From: CAYGZM01 sp964354365
Lineage (GTDB): Bacteria; Planctomycetota; Phycisphaerae; Sedimentisphaerales; Anaerobacaceae
DNA: 18,115 bases
Reading direction: 5' to 3'
Assembly (NCBI GenBank): GCA_964354365.1
Contig: CAYGZM010000069.1
Location: forward strand, 1 to 18,115
In this document: piece by piece, positions 5,852 through 14,463 of the stretch
Numbering within the stretch: the first letter of the stretch is position 1
Layout of the letters: each line of letters starts with the position of its first letter
Position numbers and translations under genes: made by a program
Notes under the pieces: generated by a model
Told to the model about the DNA's origin: nothing
Seen by the model: only the letters and a program-made list of their open reading frames with translations
Database searches by the model: none

Positions 5852-8161
5852 GTGATCGGCACACATCCGACACTACTGGTTTTGATTCTGACCATATCCG
5901 GCAATGTGGCTGTTGCGCAGCCGCCTGAGGAGCCGCTGAGCCTGTGGTATCGCCAGCCAGCCAAGCAGTGGGTCGAAGCCCTGGCAGTGGGCAACGGGCG
6001 GCTCGGGGCGATGGTCTTTGGCGGCGTTGTGCAAGAGCGAATCCAGTTGAATGAGGACACGCTCTGGGCCGGTGGACCGTACGACCCGGCGAATCCCGAT
6101 GCGCTTGAGGCATTGCCGAAGGTGCGGGAATTGATCTTCACAGGCCGATACCGGGAAGCGCACAATCTGGTCGGTCAGAAAATGATGGCCAGGCCTTTGA
6201 CCCAAATGCCCTATCAGTGCGTTGGGGACCTGATGCTGAAATTTCCGGACGCTAACGGGGTGGCGGATTATCGGCGAGACCTCAACCTGGATACGGCCGT
6301 GGCCACTGTTATCTATGCGATCGAGGGAGTGCGCTACACGCGAGAGGTCTTCTCCAGCCCCGTGGATAAGGTCATCGTAATTCGATTGAAAGCCGACAAG
6401 CCCGGCAAGGTCACATTCACGGCCGGCATGAATACGCCACAGAAGGCGTCGGTGATTGTAGAGTCGCCCAATACACTGGTAATGCAAGGCGTCAACGGGG
6501 GCTCCAGTGGTATTGCCGGCGCCCTCAAATACCAGGCGCGTGTAACCGTTACGGCTTCGGGCGGACGGGTCGTGCCAGGCGACGGCCAGATCACCGTCGC
6601 TGATGCGGATTCCGCGTTACTGCTGATCGCAGCGGCCACCAGCTACAAGAACTACAAAGACGTGACCGGTGACCCCGAGGCGCTGACCAAAGAGACAATC
6701 GCCAAAGCCGGCGCGAAGTCTTTCGACTCGTTACTCAAGGATCACGTGGCCGCCCATCAAGAGTTATTTCGGCGGGTGACGCTGGATATCGGGGCGACGG
6801 CTGCCGCTGGTCGCCCGACGGATGAGCGAATCCGCGATCCCAACAAGGCGAATGATCCACAACTGGCGGCCCTATATTTCCAGTTCGGCCGGTATCTGCT
6901 GATCAGCAGTTCGAGGCTGGGCTGCCAGCCGGCTAATCTCCAGGGCATTTGGAACGAAGGCATGAATCCCCCGTGGGGAAGCAAGTACACGATCAATATC
7001 AATACCGAGATGAACTACTGGCTGGCCGAGCCGACGAATCTGGGCGAGTGTGTCGAGCCGTTGGTGGCGATGGTGATGGATCTGAGCGAGACTGGCGCGC
7101 AGACGGCCAAAGTCTGCTACGGCGCAGACGGCTGGGTTACTCATCACAATACCGACCTGTGGCGGGCCTCCGCTCCGATCGACGGTCCCCAGTGGGGAAT
7201 GTGGCCGACGGGTGGCGCCTGGTTGTGCCTGCACCTGTGGGACCATTATGATTATTCCCGTGACAAGGAATACCTGGCCAAGATATATCCGGCCATGAAG
7301 GGAGCCTCGCAGTTCTTCTTCAATACGCTGGTTGAAGAGCCCAAGCACAAGTGGCTGGCGACATGCCCGTCGCTGTCGCCGGAGAACGGGCATCCGTTCG
7401 GCACGAGCGTCTGCGCGGGACCCACGATGGATATGCAAATCCTGCGTGACTTGTTCACCAACTGCATTCGTGCGGCGGAGATTCTTGGCATCGATGAGGA
7501 TTTTCGAAAACAAGCGGCCGCCACACGTGCTCGTTTGGCGCCCAACCAGATCGGCGGTGCCGGCCAGCTCCAGGAATGGCTGGAGGATTGGGATATGCAG
7601 GCCCCGGAAATTCATCATCGCCATGTCTCGCACTTGTATGGGTTGTATCCGAGCGATCAGATCCACGTGCGGACCACGCCCGATCTGGCGGCCGCGGCAC
7701 GCAAGAGCCTGGAGATTCGCGGCGACGAAGCCACCGGCTGGGGCATCGGCTGGCGTCTGAACCTCTGGGCACGCCTCCATGATGGCGAACACGCCTATAG
7801 GATTCTTACGATGCTTCTGAGGCCTGAGCGGACCTACCCGAATATGTTCGATGCCCATCCGCCGTTCCAGATCGATGGCAACTTTGGCGGCACTTCCGGC
7901 ATCGCCGAGATGCTCCTTCAAAGCTGTGCGGGCGAGATTGAATTGCTGCCGGCCCTGCCAACAGCCTGGCCAAACGGCTCCGTCAAGGGCCTTCGCGCCC
8001 GCGGCGGCTTCGAGTTGGACGTCCAGTGGAAGGATAGTAAGCTCGTCAACGTAACCGTGCGTTCGCTCGCAGGTGGATCCTGCCGACTTCGCTACGGCGC
8101 TGTCACGCGAGACTTGAACCTGGCTAAAGGCCAGAGTACTCAATGGGATGGAATCCAATGA
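5852..8161 (+). CDS. GH95 alpha-L-fucosidase or alpha-L-galactosidase, secreted
   Basis: An inverting exo-glycosidase that removes terminal L-fucose or L-galactose from side chains. I chose GTG at 5852 (769 aa) over GTG at 5825. It has GGGAGG at 5838-5843 with an 8-base spacer, and it starts directly on a good signal peptide (hydrophobic ~6-19, likely cut after AVA near 22). The N-terminal beta-sandwich (~30-260) is followed by an (alpha/alpha)6 barrel. By comparison with Bifidobacterium AfcA, the catalytic acid should be Glu511 (LSPENG), the Asn pair Asn382/Asn384 (ININ), and Asp675 lies in QIDGNFGG. Position Thr380, just before the Asn pair, is His in characterised fucosidases as I recall them; Thr there points to alpha-L-galactosidase (see findings). 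It is first of four same-strand genes; the arabinoxylan neighbours fit a role on complex xylan side chains. Confidence 0.92.
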   Translation: MIGTHPTLLVLILTISGNVAVAQPPEEPLSLWYRQPAKQWVEALAVGNGRLGAMVFGGVVQERIQLNEDTLWAGGPYDPANPDALEALPKVRELIFTGRYREAHNLVGQKMMARPLTQMPYQCVGDLMLKFPDANGVADYRRDLNLDTAVATVIYAIEGVRYTREVFSSPVDKVIVIRLKADKPGKVTFTAGMNTPQKASVIVESPNTLVMQGVNGGSSGIAGALKYQARVTVTASGGRVVPGDGQITVADADSALLLIAAATSYKNYKDVTGDPEALTKETIAKAGAKSFDSLLKDHVAAHQELFRRVTLDIGATAAAGRPTDERIRDPNKANDPQLAALYFQFGRYLLISSSRLGCQPANLQGIWNEGMNPPWGSKYTININTEMNYWLAEPTNLGECVEPLVAMVMDLSETGAQTAKVCYGADGWVTHHNTDLWRASAPIDGPQWGMWPTGGAWLCLHLWDHYDYSRDKEYLAKIYPAMKGASQFFFNTLVEEPKHKWLATCPSLSPENGHPFGTSVCAGPTMDMQILRDLFTNCIRAAEILGIDEDFRKQAAATRARLAPNQIGGAGQLQEWLEDWDMQAPEIHHRHVSHLYGLYPSDQIHVRTTPDLAAAARKSLEIRGDEATGWGIGWRLNLWARLHDGEHAYRILTMLLRPERTYPNMFDAHPPFQIDGNFGGTSGIAEMLLQSCAGEIELLPALPTAWPNGSVKGLRARGGFELDVQWKDSKLVNVTVRSLAGGSCRLRYGAVTRDLNLAKGQSTQWDGIQ

Positions 8162-8223
8162 TGCAAGCCATGCGAGCCCGACGCTCGCTCCCTTCAGTAT
8201 CAACATCTACAAATTCCCGGTAA

Positions 8224-8229
8224 TATAAT
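8224..8229 (+). promoter_or_regulatory. Possible -10 box upstream of GH62
   Basis: TATAAT at 8224-8229 lies in the 105-bp gap between GH95 and GH62. It overlaps the in-frame ATG at 8228, which argues that this ATG is not the translation start. No clear -35 box is seen 16-18 bases upstream, so internal initiation is only possible. Confidence 0.25.
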
Positions 8230-8266
8230 GACTGAATTTGATAAACCTCAAGAAAGGATTTTTATT

Positions 8267-9352
8267 ATGAACAATCCTATTTTCTCGTGGTTCGCCGTTA
8301 CGTTACTGATATCCTGTAGCGCCCTTTTGGCTTCCGCGGCCGAGCCAGCCCTTCCGACCCAGCCCGCTACATCGTCAACGGTGCGTGCGGATGCTCCCAA
8401 GCTGCCCTTTACCACGGCGTTCCAGTGGAAGTCCAATGATATCCTGATCAAGCCGATCTCCGACGAAACGCACGATCTGGTGTCCGTCAAAGACCCAACG
8501 ATTGTCCGTTACAACAACAAATGGCACATCTATGCGACCACCGCGAATACTCAAGGCAATTGGAGCATGGTCTATCTTAGTTTTGCGGATTGGTCGGATG
8601 CTGCTAATGCCAAGCCCTATTACATTGACAACAATCCGAACCTGCGCGGCTACCACTGTGCCCCGCAAGTCTTCTACTTCCGCCCACACAAGAAGTGGTA
8701 CCTGATTTACCAGTCTCAGCACCCGCAATATTCAACCACCGATGACCTCTCCAAGCCGGAAACCTGGACCAAGCCGGAGAATTTTTTTGATGGTAAGCCG
8801 GCCAGTGCCCCGCGGCTCTGGATCGACTACTGGATGATCTGCGACGACACGCATGCCTACCTCTTCTTCACCGGCGATAATGGCCACGTGTATCGCAGCC
8901 GGACCAAGATCGAGGACTTTCCCAAGGGCATGAGCGACCCGGAAATTGTCATCGAGGGTCCGCGAAATGACGTTTTCGAAGGAAGTATGACCTACAAGAT
9001 CAAGGGGGCCGACACTTATCTAACACTGGTCGAAGCCATCGGCCCGGCACGGTACTATCGCGCCTGGATATCCGACCGCCTCGATGGCGAATGGACGCCG
9101 GTTCAGGATGCAGATACATGGCAGAAGCCCTTCGCAGGGATCAACAACGTCACCTTCGAGGAGGGCGTCACACCCTGGACAAGGGACATCAGCCACGGAG
9201 AGCTGATTCGCGACGGATATGATGAAACGCTGACCATCGACCCCAACAACCTCCAACTCCTTTATCAAGGTCGCGATCCGGCAATCAACGGACGCTACGA
9301 CCAGTTGCCCTATCGACTCGCTCTCCTGAAATTGCACCGTTCCAGGAAGTAA
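8267..9352 (+). CDS. GH62 alpha-L-arabinofuranosidase, secreted
   Basis: Removes arabinofuranose from singly substituted xylose units of arabinoxylan; GH62 enzymes are largely specific for polymeric substrate. The start is ATG at 8267 (361 aa), with AAAGGA 8 bases upstream and an immediate signal peptide. The in-frame ATG at 8228 has no ribosome binding site and would add 13 polar residues. The five-bladed propeller fills ~50-355. Family residues are predicted at Asp76 (VKDPTIV, base), Asp187 (LWIDYW, pKa modulator) and Glu238 (VFEGSMTY, acid). Further typical segments are GYHCAPQVFYF and the C-terminal YQGRDP...YRLALL. The leader has both an AxA-type site (ASAAEP) and a weak LISC lipobox; with no charge before it, type I cleavage is more likely. 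There is no binding module. It lies between GH95 and the GH54 gene on the same strand. Confidence 0.95.
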   Translation: MNNPIFSWFAVTLLISCSALLASAAEPALPTQPATSSTVRADAPKLPFTTAFQWKSNDILIKPISDETHDLVSVKDPTIVRYNNKWHIYATTANTQGNWSMVYLSFADWSDAANAKPYYIDNNPNLRGYHCAPQVFYFRPHKKWYLIYQSQHPQYSTTDDLSKPETWTKPENFFDGKPASAPRLWIDYWMICDDTHAYLFFTGDNGHVYRSRTKIEDFPKGMSDPEIVIEGPRNDVFEGSMTYKIKGADTYLTLVEAIGPARYYRAWISDRLDGEWTPVQDADTWQKPFAGINNVTFEEGVTPWTRDISHGELIRDGYDETLTIDPNNLQLLYQGRDPAINGRYDQLPYRLALLKLHRSRK

Positions 9353-9427
9353 ATGTTACTGTAAATTGCATGAGCTATGTTTCTAAGACAAGCCTTGCAT
9401 GGGTACAATCAAGAAAAAAAGTTTTCA

Positions 9428-9455
9428 TTGTTTGTATAAACGCAAGCAGTATAAA
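9428..9455 (+). promoter_or_regulatory. Possible promoter before the GH54 gene
   Basis: TTGTTT (9428-9433) and TATAAA (9450-9455) are separated by 16 bases in a markedly AT-rich stretch of the 125-bp gap after GH62. This gives a leader of about 15 nt. The AT-rich context makes chance matches likely, so confidence is modest. Confidence 0.3.
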
Positions 9456-9477
9456 TCTTTTTTGAAAGATGATAAAC

Positions 9478-12400
9478 ATGAAAACGAGAAGCAGTATTGT
9501 GATAATGCTCGCACTGGCGCTCACGTTGCCTGCCACGTTGATGACGGGCTGCAGGTCACACCTGCAGTCTACTACCCAGGCCGGGAAGGGGGCCAATGTT
9601 GCTCCGCCCAGGCCGGAAGGCCCATGCGACATCTACGCCGCTGACGGCTGCCTCTGCGTGGCTGCCCACAGCACCACGCGTGCCCTGTACGCCTCCTACA
9701 ACGGCCCGCTCTACCAGGTCCTGCGTCAGTCGGATGGCAAGACCCTGGACATCGGCGTGGTCCAGCCCAACGCGGGGGATGCGGGGGGATACGCCGACGC
9801 GGCCGCGCAGGACGCCTTCTGCGCCAACACGTACTGCTGGATCACCAAAATCTACGACCAGTCCGGCATGGGCAACCACCTCGTTCAGGCGCCCCGCGGC
9901 GGATTCAGCGGCCCGGCCATGGGTGGGTTCAACAACATCCCGCTTGCTGACATGGCGCCGATTACGATCATGGGCCACAAGGCCTACGGCGTCTTCATCG
10001 AGCCGGGTATGGGCCTCCGCCAGAATGACGCGGTGGGCACCGCAGTCGACGACCAGGCCCAGGGGCAGTACTGGGTCGTAAACGGCCATCATTACAACTC
10101 CGGCTGCTGCTTCGACTACGGCAATGCCGAGACCGACAGCCGCGACGACGGCGACGGCACCATGGAAACTACCTACTATGGCAACGCCACCGCCTGGTAT
10201 CGCGGGCAAGCCCCCGGCCCTTGGATCATGACCGACCAGGAGAACAACTTGGTGGGTTGTGTCAATCCGTCTCCAAACGATAAGTACTGCCCAGACCTGC
10301 TGAGCATCACGTGGCAGTTCGTGACCGCCACGGCCGACGGCGAACCGCACCACTGGAGATCCATGGGCGGCGATGCCCAGCAGGGCGACCTGAAAGTCAT
10401 GTTCGACGGACCGCGCGTCATAAATGACAGAAGCAGCTACGACCCGATGCGTAAGCAGGGCGCTATCCTTCTGGGCAACGGCGGCGACAACAGCAACGGT
10501 TCACAGGGCACCTTCTATGAAGGCGCGATGACGGCCCCAAACACCTTCCCGATGCAGGAGACCAACCAGAAGGTGCAGGCCAACATCGTGGTGGCCAGGT
10601 ACGACGTGCAGCGGATGAGCATAGCGCCCGCGTCGGCCACCGTCACACCTCCGGGCCTCCAGACGTTTTCACCGGGCTCCTCACAGGACACCACCGTGAC
10701 ATTCACCAACACCACGGGTGTGCACGTGACGAACGTCAAGTTGGGTATCACCGTACCCTCGGGGTGGACCGCTGTCGCCAAGACGCCGGCGACGATCGCT
10801 GGATCGATCGCGCCGGGCCAGAGCGTCAGCACCACCTTCAAGGTCACCTCGGGACCGGCGGCCTTCAACGGCGACCTGGTCGGCAACGCCTCATGGACAA
10901 ACGCGGCGACCAGACAGACCCAGTCCGAGATCGCGATCGAAAAGGTGCGGAATGTCAGCCCGGTCAAGATCAACGAGTTCGCGATCGGCTCCGGTACTCC
11001 CGCCAATTCGACCAACTCGTTCATCGAGCTTTACAACGCCGGCGACCGTGCCGTGGACATCTCCAACTGGACCCTGACCCAACACCCGACCCAGCAACCC
11101 GTCTTCTCTTTGGTGAAGATCCCGGCCGCGACGGAGCTCGCGGCTAAGGGCTTCTACCTGCTCGGCCTGTCCAATTCCGGGCTGGCCGTGCCCGCGAAAA
11201 AGGGCGAGTCCACCATCTACGTCAGGAGTACGGACGGCATGTCGGTCGGCGATACGATTCAAATCGACACCGGCTCCGCTATGGAAACCCGCAAGATCGC
11301 AAGCATCCAGATTCCGCCGGCCTCCTCCAACGCCGGTGGCCCCGGTGGCTTTGGTGGCTTTCGCATGCAAGGTGGACCCGGTGGCGAGACGACCGTGTGG
11401 CAACCCCTGCCTGACGGTCCGGTGATCACGATTCCCGCCGGCTCGACCAACATACCTGTCACGAGCGTGGCCGGCTTTGAGGTCGGCCAGAAGATGGCCA
11501 TCGGCTATGGCGCTACCTACCCCACCGTGGCACAAGCCATCGAGAAGTACGAGGTGGTTACGATCACCGAAGTCGGCAAACCGGGCACGCAAGCCTGGCT
11601 GTCAGCGGATGCGAAAGCCGGCGACACCAATATCAAGGTATCATCCGTCGCCAACATTTCGGTCGGTGACAAGATCAGGCTGGACATCGACAGCATCGGC
11701 CATGGGATCGAGACCGTCACGGTGACGCGCGTCGGCACGCAGTCGCGTCGCAGGCCCTTCGACGGTCCCATGCCCGAAGCGGACTGGGGCACGGGCACCG
11801 ACTTGGCAGAACCGCTGAAGTTCAACCATTCGGCCAACATCCCCTTCAGCGTCAGGGGAACGGGGATCAGCTTTGCGCCGGCCACAGCCTTTGACCACTC
11901 GAGCAACGAGCCTGTTCTGGCTCTTAGCACCAGTATCACGCTCGACCGACCTCTCGCCAGGGACCACGAGATCCATGCAGTGGTGCGTGACGAGAAGGTC
12001 ACGACCACGGGCTACCAAGGGACTTCGACGCCCAATCAGTGGTTCGGGGGCCCCGCCCTGGGCCCCATGGCCGGCAACATGGTGCTACGCGACGCCGCTG
12101 GCTTGGTCGTAGACAGCCTCAATTACGGTGGCCTCGTCGACCCATGGGCCGCCGAGGGTTACCAAGCCAAATCCGGAGCAGGGGAGAGTGGCTGCAGCGT
12201 GCCCACGCCCGGCGCGGGCAGAGGCTTCGGTTTCGGCTTCGGCGGGCGGGGCGGTATGGCAGCCAGCGCGCCCAATAAGAGCTCGGGCCGCTTCCCGGAC
12301 GGTACAGACACGGACAGCAACTGCCAAGATTTCCTGTTGCAGAACGACACCACACTGTCGGTCGCTTCGTCCGCTGACACGAACAATATCAAAGTCGCCA

Positions 12401-12849
12401 GCGTGGCGGGTTTTGTTGCCGGACAGAAGATTATCATCGATACGGGTGCGAACAGTGAAACCGCCGTCATCAAGACGGTCGGCACGGCGGGCGGCACCAC
12501 GGTGAGCACGGCCACCGAAGCGGGCGCGACCATTATCCCGGTTGCCGACGTGGCAGGCTTTAGTGCCGGTCAGACCATCACCATTGATAGTGGCGCAAAC
12601 TGTCAAACGGCGGTTGTCGCCTCTATTACCAGACCCAGCCGCTTTGGCCGCGGCAGAGGCGGCCCTGACAACGTCTCTATCACCGTTTCCTCGCCGCTCA
12701 CTATAGCGCACGCGCAGGGGGTACAGGTCTCCGGCTCCGGCATCACCCTCACCACTGCATTGACCCGGATGCATGACAGCGGGACGCAGGTCGCCAGCAA
12801 CGTTCCCACGCCCGGTGCGCCCAACCAGTATTACAGGAGACCTCAGTGA
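9478..12849 (+). CDS. GH54 alpha-L-arabinofuranosidase lipoprotein with repeat-rich C-terminus
   Basis: A retaining exo-arabinofuranosidase joined to a long non-catalytic region. I prefer ATG 9478 (1123 aa), with GAAAGA 8 bases upstream, to ATG 9469. A lipoprotein signal ends in LMTGC (Cys25), so the protein is probably membrane-anchored. Residues ~46-380 form the GH54 domain, starting GPCDIYAA and CVAAHSTTRALYASYNGPLYQV; predicted nucleophile Glu218 (GNAETD) and acid/base Asp337 (GNGGDNSNG); the paired cysteines of fungal AbfB are present (SGCCFDYG). A beta-sandwich like NEW3/NPCBM-associated modules follows (~385-490). Then comes a lamin-tail-like domain: first half ~494-572, second half ~866-954 (NMVLRDAAGLVVDSLNYG; FPDGTDTDSN), with about 290 residues of short repeats between. 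Two more repeats end the protein. The usual CBM42 is absent. GH54 is best known from fungi. Gly/Phe/Arg-rich loops occur at ~619-637, 915-927 and 1055-1065. Confidence 0.9.
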   Translation: MKTRSSIVIMLALALTLPATLMTGCRSHLQSTTQAGKGANVAPPRPEGPCDIYAADGCLCVAAHSTTRALYASYNGPLYQVLRQSDGKTLDIGVVQPNAGDAGGYADAAAQDAFCANTYCWITKIYDQSGMGNHLVQAPRGGFSGPAMGGFNNIPLADMAPITIMGHKAYGVFIEPGMGLRQNDAVGTAVDDQAQGQYWVVNGHHYNSGCCFDYGNAETDSRDDGDGTMETTYYGNATAWYRGQAPGPWIMTDQENNLVGCVNPSPNDKYCPDLLSITWQFVTATADGEPHHWRSMGGDAQQGDLKVMFDGPRVINDRSSYDPMRKQGAILLGNGGDNSNGSQGTFYEGAMTAPNTFPMQETNQKVQANIVVARYDVQRMSIAPASATVTPPGLQTFSPGSSQDTTVTFTNTTGVHVTNVKLGITVPSGWTAVAKTPATIAGSIAPGQSVSTTFKVTSGPAAFNGDLVGNASWTNAATRQTQSEIAIEKVRNVSPVKINEFAIGSGTPANSTNSFIELYNAGDRAVDISNWTLTQHPTQQPVFSLVKIPAATELAAKGFYLLGLSNSGLAVPAKKGESTIYVRSTDGMSVGDTIQIDTGSAMETRKIASIQIPPASSNAGGPGGFGGFRMQGGPGGETTVWQPLPDGPVITIPAGSTNIPVTSVAGFEVGQKMAIGYGATYPTVAQAIEKYEVVTITEVGKPGTQAWLSADAKAGDTNIKVSSVANISVGDKIRLDIDSIGHGIETVTVTRVGTQSRRRPFDGPMPEADWGTGTDLAEPLKFNHSANIPFSVRGTGISFAPATAFDHSSNEPVLALSTSITLDRPLARDHEIHAVVRDEKVTTTGYQGTSTPNQWFGGPALGPMAGNMVLRDAAGLVVDSLNYGGLVDPWAAEGYQAKSGAGESGCSVPTPGAGRGFGFGFGGRGGMAASAPNKSSGRFPDGTDTDSNCQDFLLQNDTTLSVASSADTNNIKVASVAGFVAGQKIIIDTGANSETAVIKTVGTAGGTTVSTATEAGATIIPVADVAGFSAGQTITIDSGANCQTAVVASITRPSRFGRGRGGPDNVSITVSSPLTIAHAQGVQVSGSGITLTTALTRMHDSGTQVASNVPTPGAPNQYYRRPQ
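11197..12624 (+). repeat. Coding repeats of ~40-50 residues in the GH54 lipoprotein
   Basis: At least five divergent copies share the pattern (small residue)-x-T-x-I-x-V-x-S-V-x-x-F/I-x-V/A-G-(Q/D)-x-I-x-I-(D)-(x)-G, then an Ala/Glu-Thr-rich strand. They lie at 11197-11301, 11416-11574, 11599-11733, 12349-12489 and 12496-12624. Key segments are VTSVAGFEVGQKM, VSSVANISVGDKI, VASVAGFVAGQKI and VADVAGFSAGQTI. They look like short all-beta units, as in extended surface proteins. The copies are divergent at DNA level, so they are old, not recent duplications. The function is unknown; spacing or attachment is likely. Confidence 0.75.
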
Positions 12850-12886
12850 GGGCGCCTGTGGACTTAATTTAGAGGAGCACTTCATT

Positions 12887-14455
12887 ATGAAGAATAAACA
12901 CTTGTGTCATATTGTGATTTTGTTGAGTCTTTTGAGCACGACGATGGTTCAGGCCGAACCTGCGCGAAATCCCATCATCTGGGCCGATGTGCCGGATGTC
13001 GCGGCTATCCGCGTCGGCGATACCTATTATATGAGCAGCACCACAATGCACATGAGCCCCGGTTTGCCCATCATGAAGTCGAAAGATCTGGTTAACTGGG
13101 AACTGGTCGGTTATGTATACGATACACTGGCAGACAATGAGGCCCTTAGACTGGAAAACGGCAGAAATGCTTATGGTAAGGGATCCTGGGCCAGCAGCTT
13201 GCGTTACCACAACGGCACCTACTATGTGTCCACGTTCTCCAGCACCAGCGGCCGGACCCATGTCTATACAACCAGAGACATTGAAAAGGGCGATTGGAAA
13301 GAGACTTCATTTGCGCCGTCGCTGCACGACCATTCGTTATTCTTCGATGACGACGGACATGTCTATATGCTCTACGGCGTTGGCAATCTTCGCCTTACCG
13401 AGCTGACAGCGGATGCCTCTACTATTAAGCCGGGGGGTTTCGACGAGGTGGTCATCAAAGATGCCAGTGCCGTAGCCGGGCGTGATATCGGCTTGCCGGC
13501 CGAGGGTTCGCAATTACGCAAGATCAACGGCAAATATTATGTGATGAACATCACTTGGCCGCGCGGCGGTATGCGTACGCAGATTATCCACCGGGCGGAC
13601 AAGATCACCGGCCCCTACGAGGGCAAGGTCGTTCTGCAGGACCAAGGGGTCGCCCAGGGCTGTCTGATCGACACGCCGGACGGCAAGTGGTATGCGGTTC
13701 TGTTCCAGGATAACGGAGCGGTCGGGCGCAGTCCCTGGCTTGTGCCGGTCCGATGGAAGGACGGCTGGCCGGTGTTGGGTGTCGATGGAAAGGCTCCCAT
13801 GACGCTCGATATTGACGACAAGGAAGAAGGACTTGGCAATATCGTGGCCTCCGATGAGTTTAATCGAAAGCCCGGCGAGCCGTTACCCCTTGCGTGGCAG
13901 TGGAACCATAATCCCGACAATGGTTTCTGGTCGATCGGCGAACGCAGCGGCCACCTGCGTCTGACCACCGGCCGTGTGGACAGCCAGGTCGTCCAGGCCC
14001 GTAATACACTCACCCAGCGTACTTTTGGCCCGGTGAGTTCCGCGGTCACGAAAATCGAGGTAGGCAATATGAAGAACGGTGACTACGCCGGCTTGATCGC
14101 CCTGCAAAAGAAATACGGCTTTGTCGGCGTCAAGATGGAAGACGACAGCAGATCGATCGTTATGGTGAGTGCCCAATCCAACGCGCCTGAGGAGGTCGAG
14201 AACGTTCCACTCAAGCAGCAAACTGTGTATCTCAAGATCGACTGCGACTTCAGGGACCGGACGGACAAGGCCTATTTCTACTACAGCTTGGACGGCAAGA
14301 CATGGACGAAGATCGGTTCCGTCCTACAGATGGCCTATACCCTGCCGCATTTCATGGGCTACCGCTTCGGATTGTTCAACTTCGCGACCAAGAGCGCGGG
14401 CGGATACGTGGACTTCGATTACTACCGCGTGAGCGATGAGATCGGCGTGGAATAG
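12887..14455 (+). CDS. GH43 arabinofuranosidase/beta-xylosidase with C-terminal beta-sandwich, secreted
   Basis: An inverting exo-enzyme acting on arabinose side chains or xylosides. The start is ATG at 12887 (522 aa), with AGAGGAG 9 bases upstream and a signal peptide cut after VQA (~23). An upstream in-frame ATG at 12773 lies inside the GH54 gene and is rejected. The five-bladed propeller (~27-315) has predicted base Asp37 (ADVPDVAAIRVGD), pKa modulator Asp148 (LHDHSLFFDDDG) and acid Glu206 (PAEGSQL). Residues ~320-515 form the GH43-type C-terminal beta-sandwich (SDEFNRKPGEPLPLAWQW; YFYYSLDGKTW). The arrangement and the NPIIWADVPDVA start recall subfamily 12, whose xylan-locus members are often arabinofuranosidases, but beta-xylosidase activity cannot be excluded. 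It begins 37 bp after the GH54 stop, so it is probably cotranscribed. It ends 8 bp from the stop of the convergent GH10. Confidence 0.93.
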   Translation: MKNKHLCHIVILLSLLSTTMVQAEPARNPIIWADVPDVAAIRVGDTYYMSSTTMHMSPGLPIMKSKDLVNWELVGYVYDTLADNEALRLENGRNAYGKGSWASSLRYHNGTYYVSTFSSTSGRTHVYTTRDIEKGDWKETSFAPSLHDHSLFFDDDGHVYMLYGVGNLRLTELTADASTIKPGGFDEVVIKDASAVAGRDIGLPAEGSQLRKINGKYYVMNITWPRGGMRTQIIHRADKITGPYEGKVVLQDQGVAQGCLIDTPDGKWYAVLFQDNGAVGRSPWLVPVRWKDGWPVLGVDGKAPMTLDIDDKEEGLGNIVASDEFNRKPGEPLPLAWQWNHNPDNGFWSIGERSGHLRLTTGRVDSQVVQARNTLTQRTFGPVSSAVTKIEVGNMKNGDYAGLIALQKKYGFVGVKMEDDSRSIVMVSAQSNAPEEVENVPLKQQTVYLKIDCDFRDRTDKAYFYYSLDGKTWTKIGSVLQMAYTLPHFMGYRFGLFNFATKSAGGYVDFDYYRVSDEIGVE

Positions 14456-14463
14456 CCGGCGTT

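Noticed and set aside
6872..8206. Long minus-strand open frame (444 codons) opposite the GH95 gene
   Set aside because: It is an antisense shadow produced by GC-rich codons. The plus strand carries a complete GH95 domain with catalytic residues, and the antisense translation has no recognisable domain.
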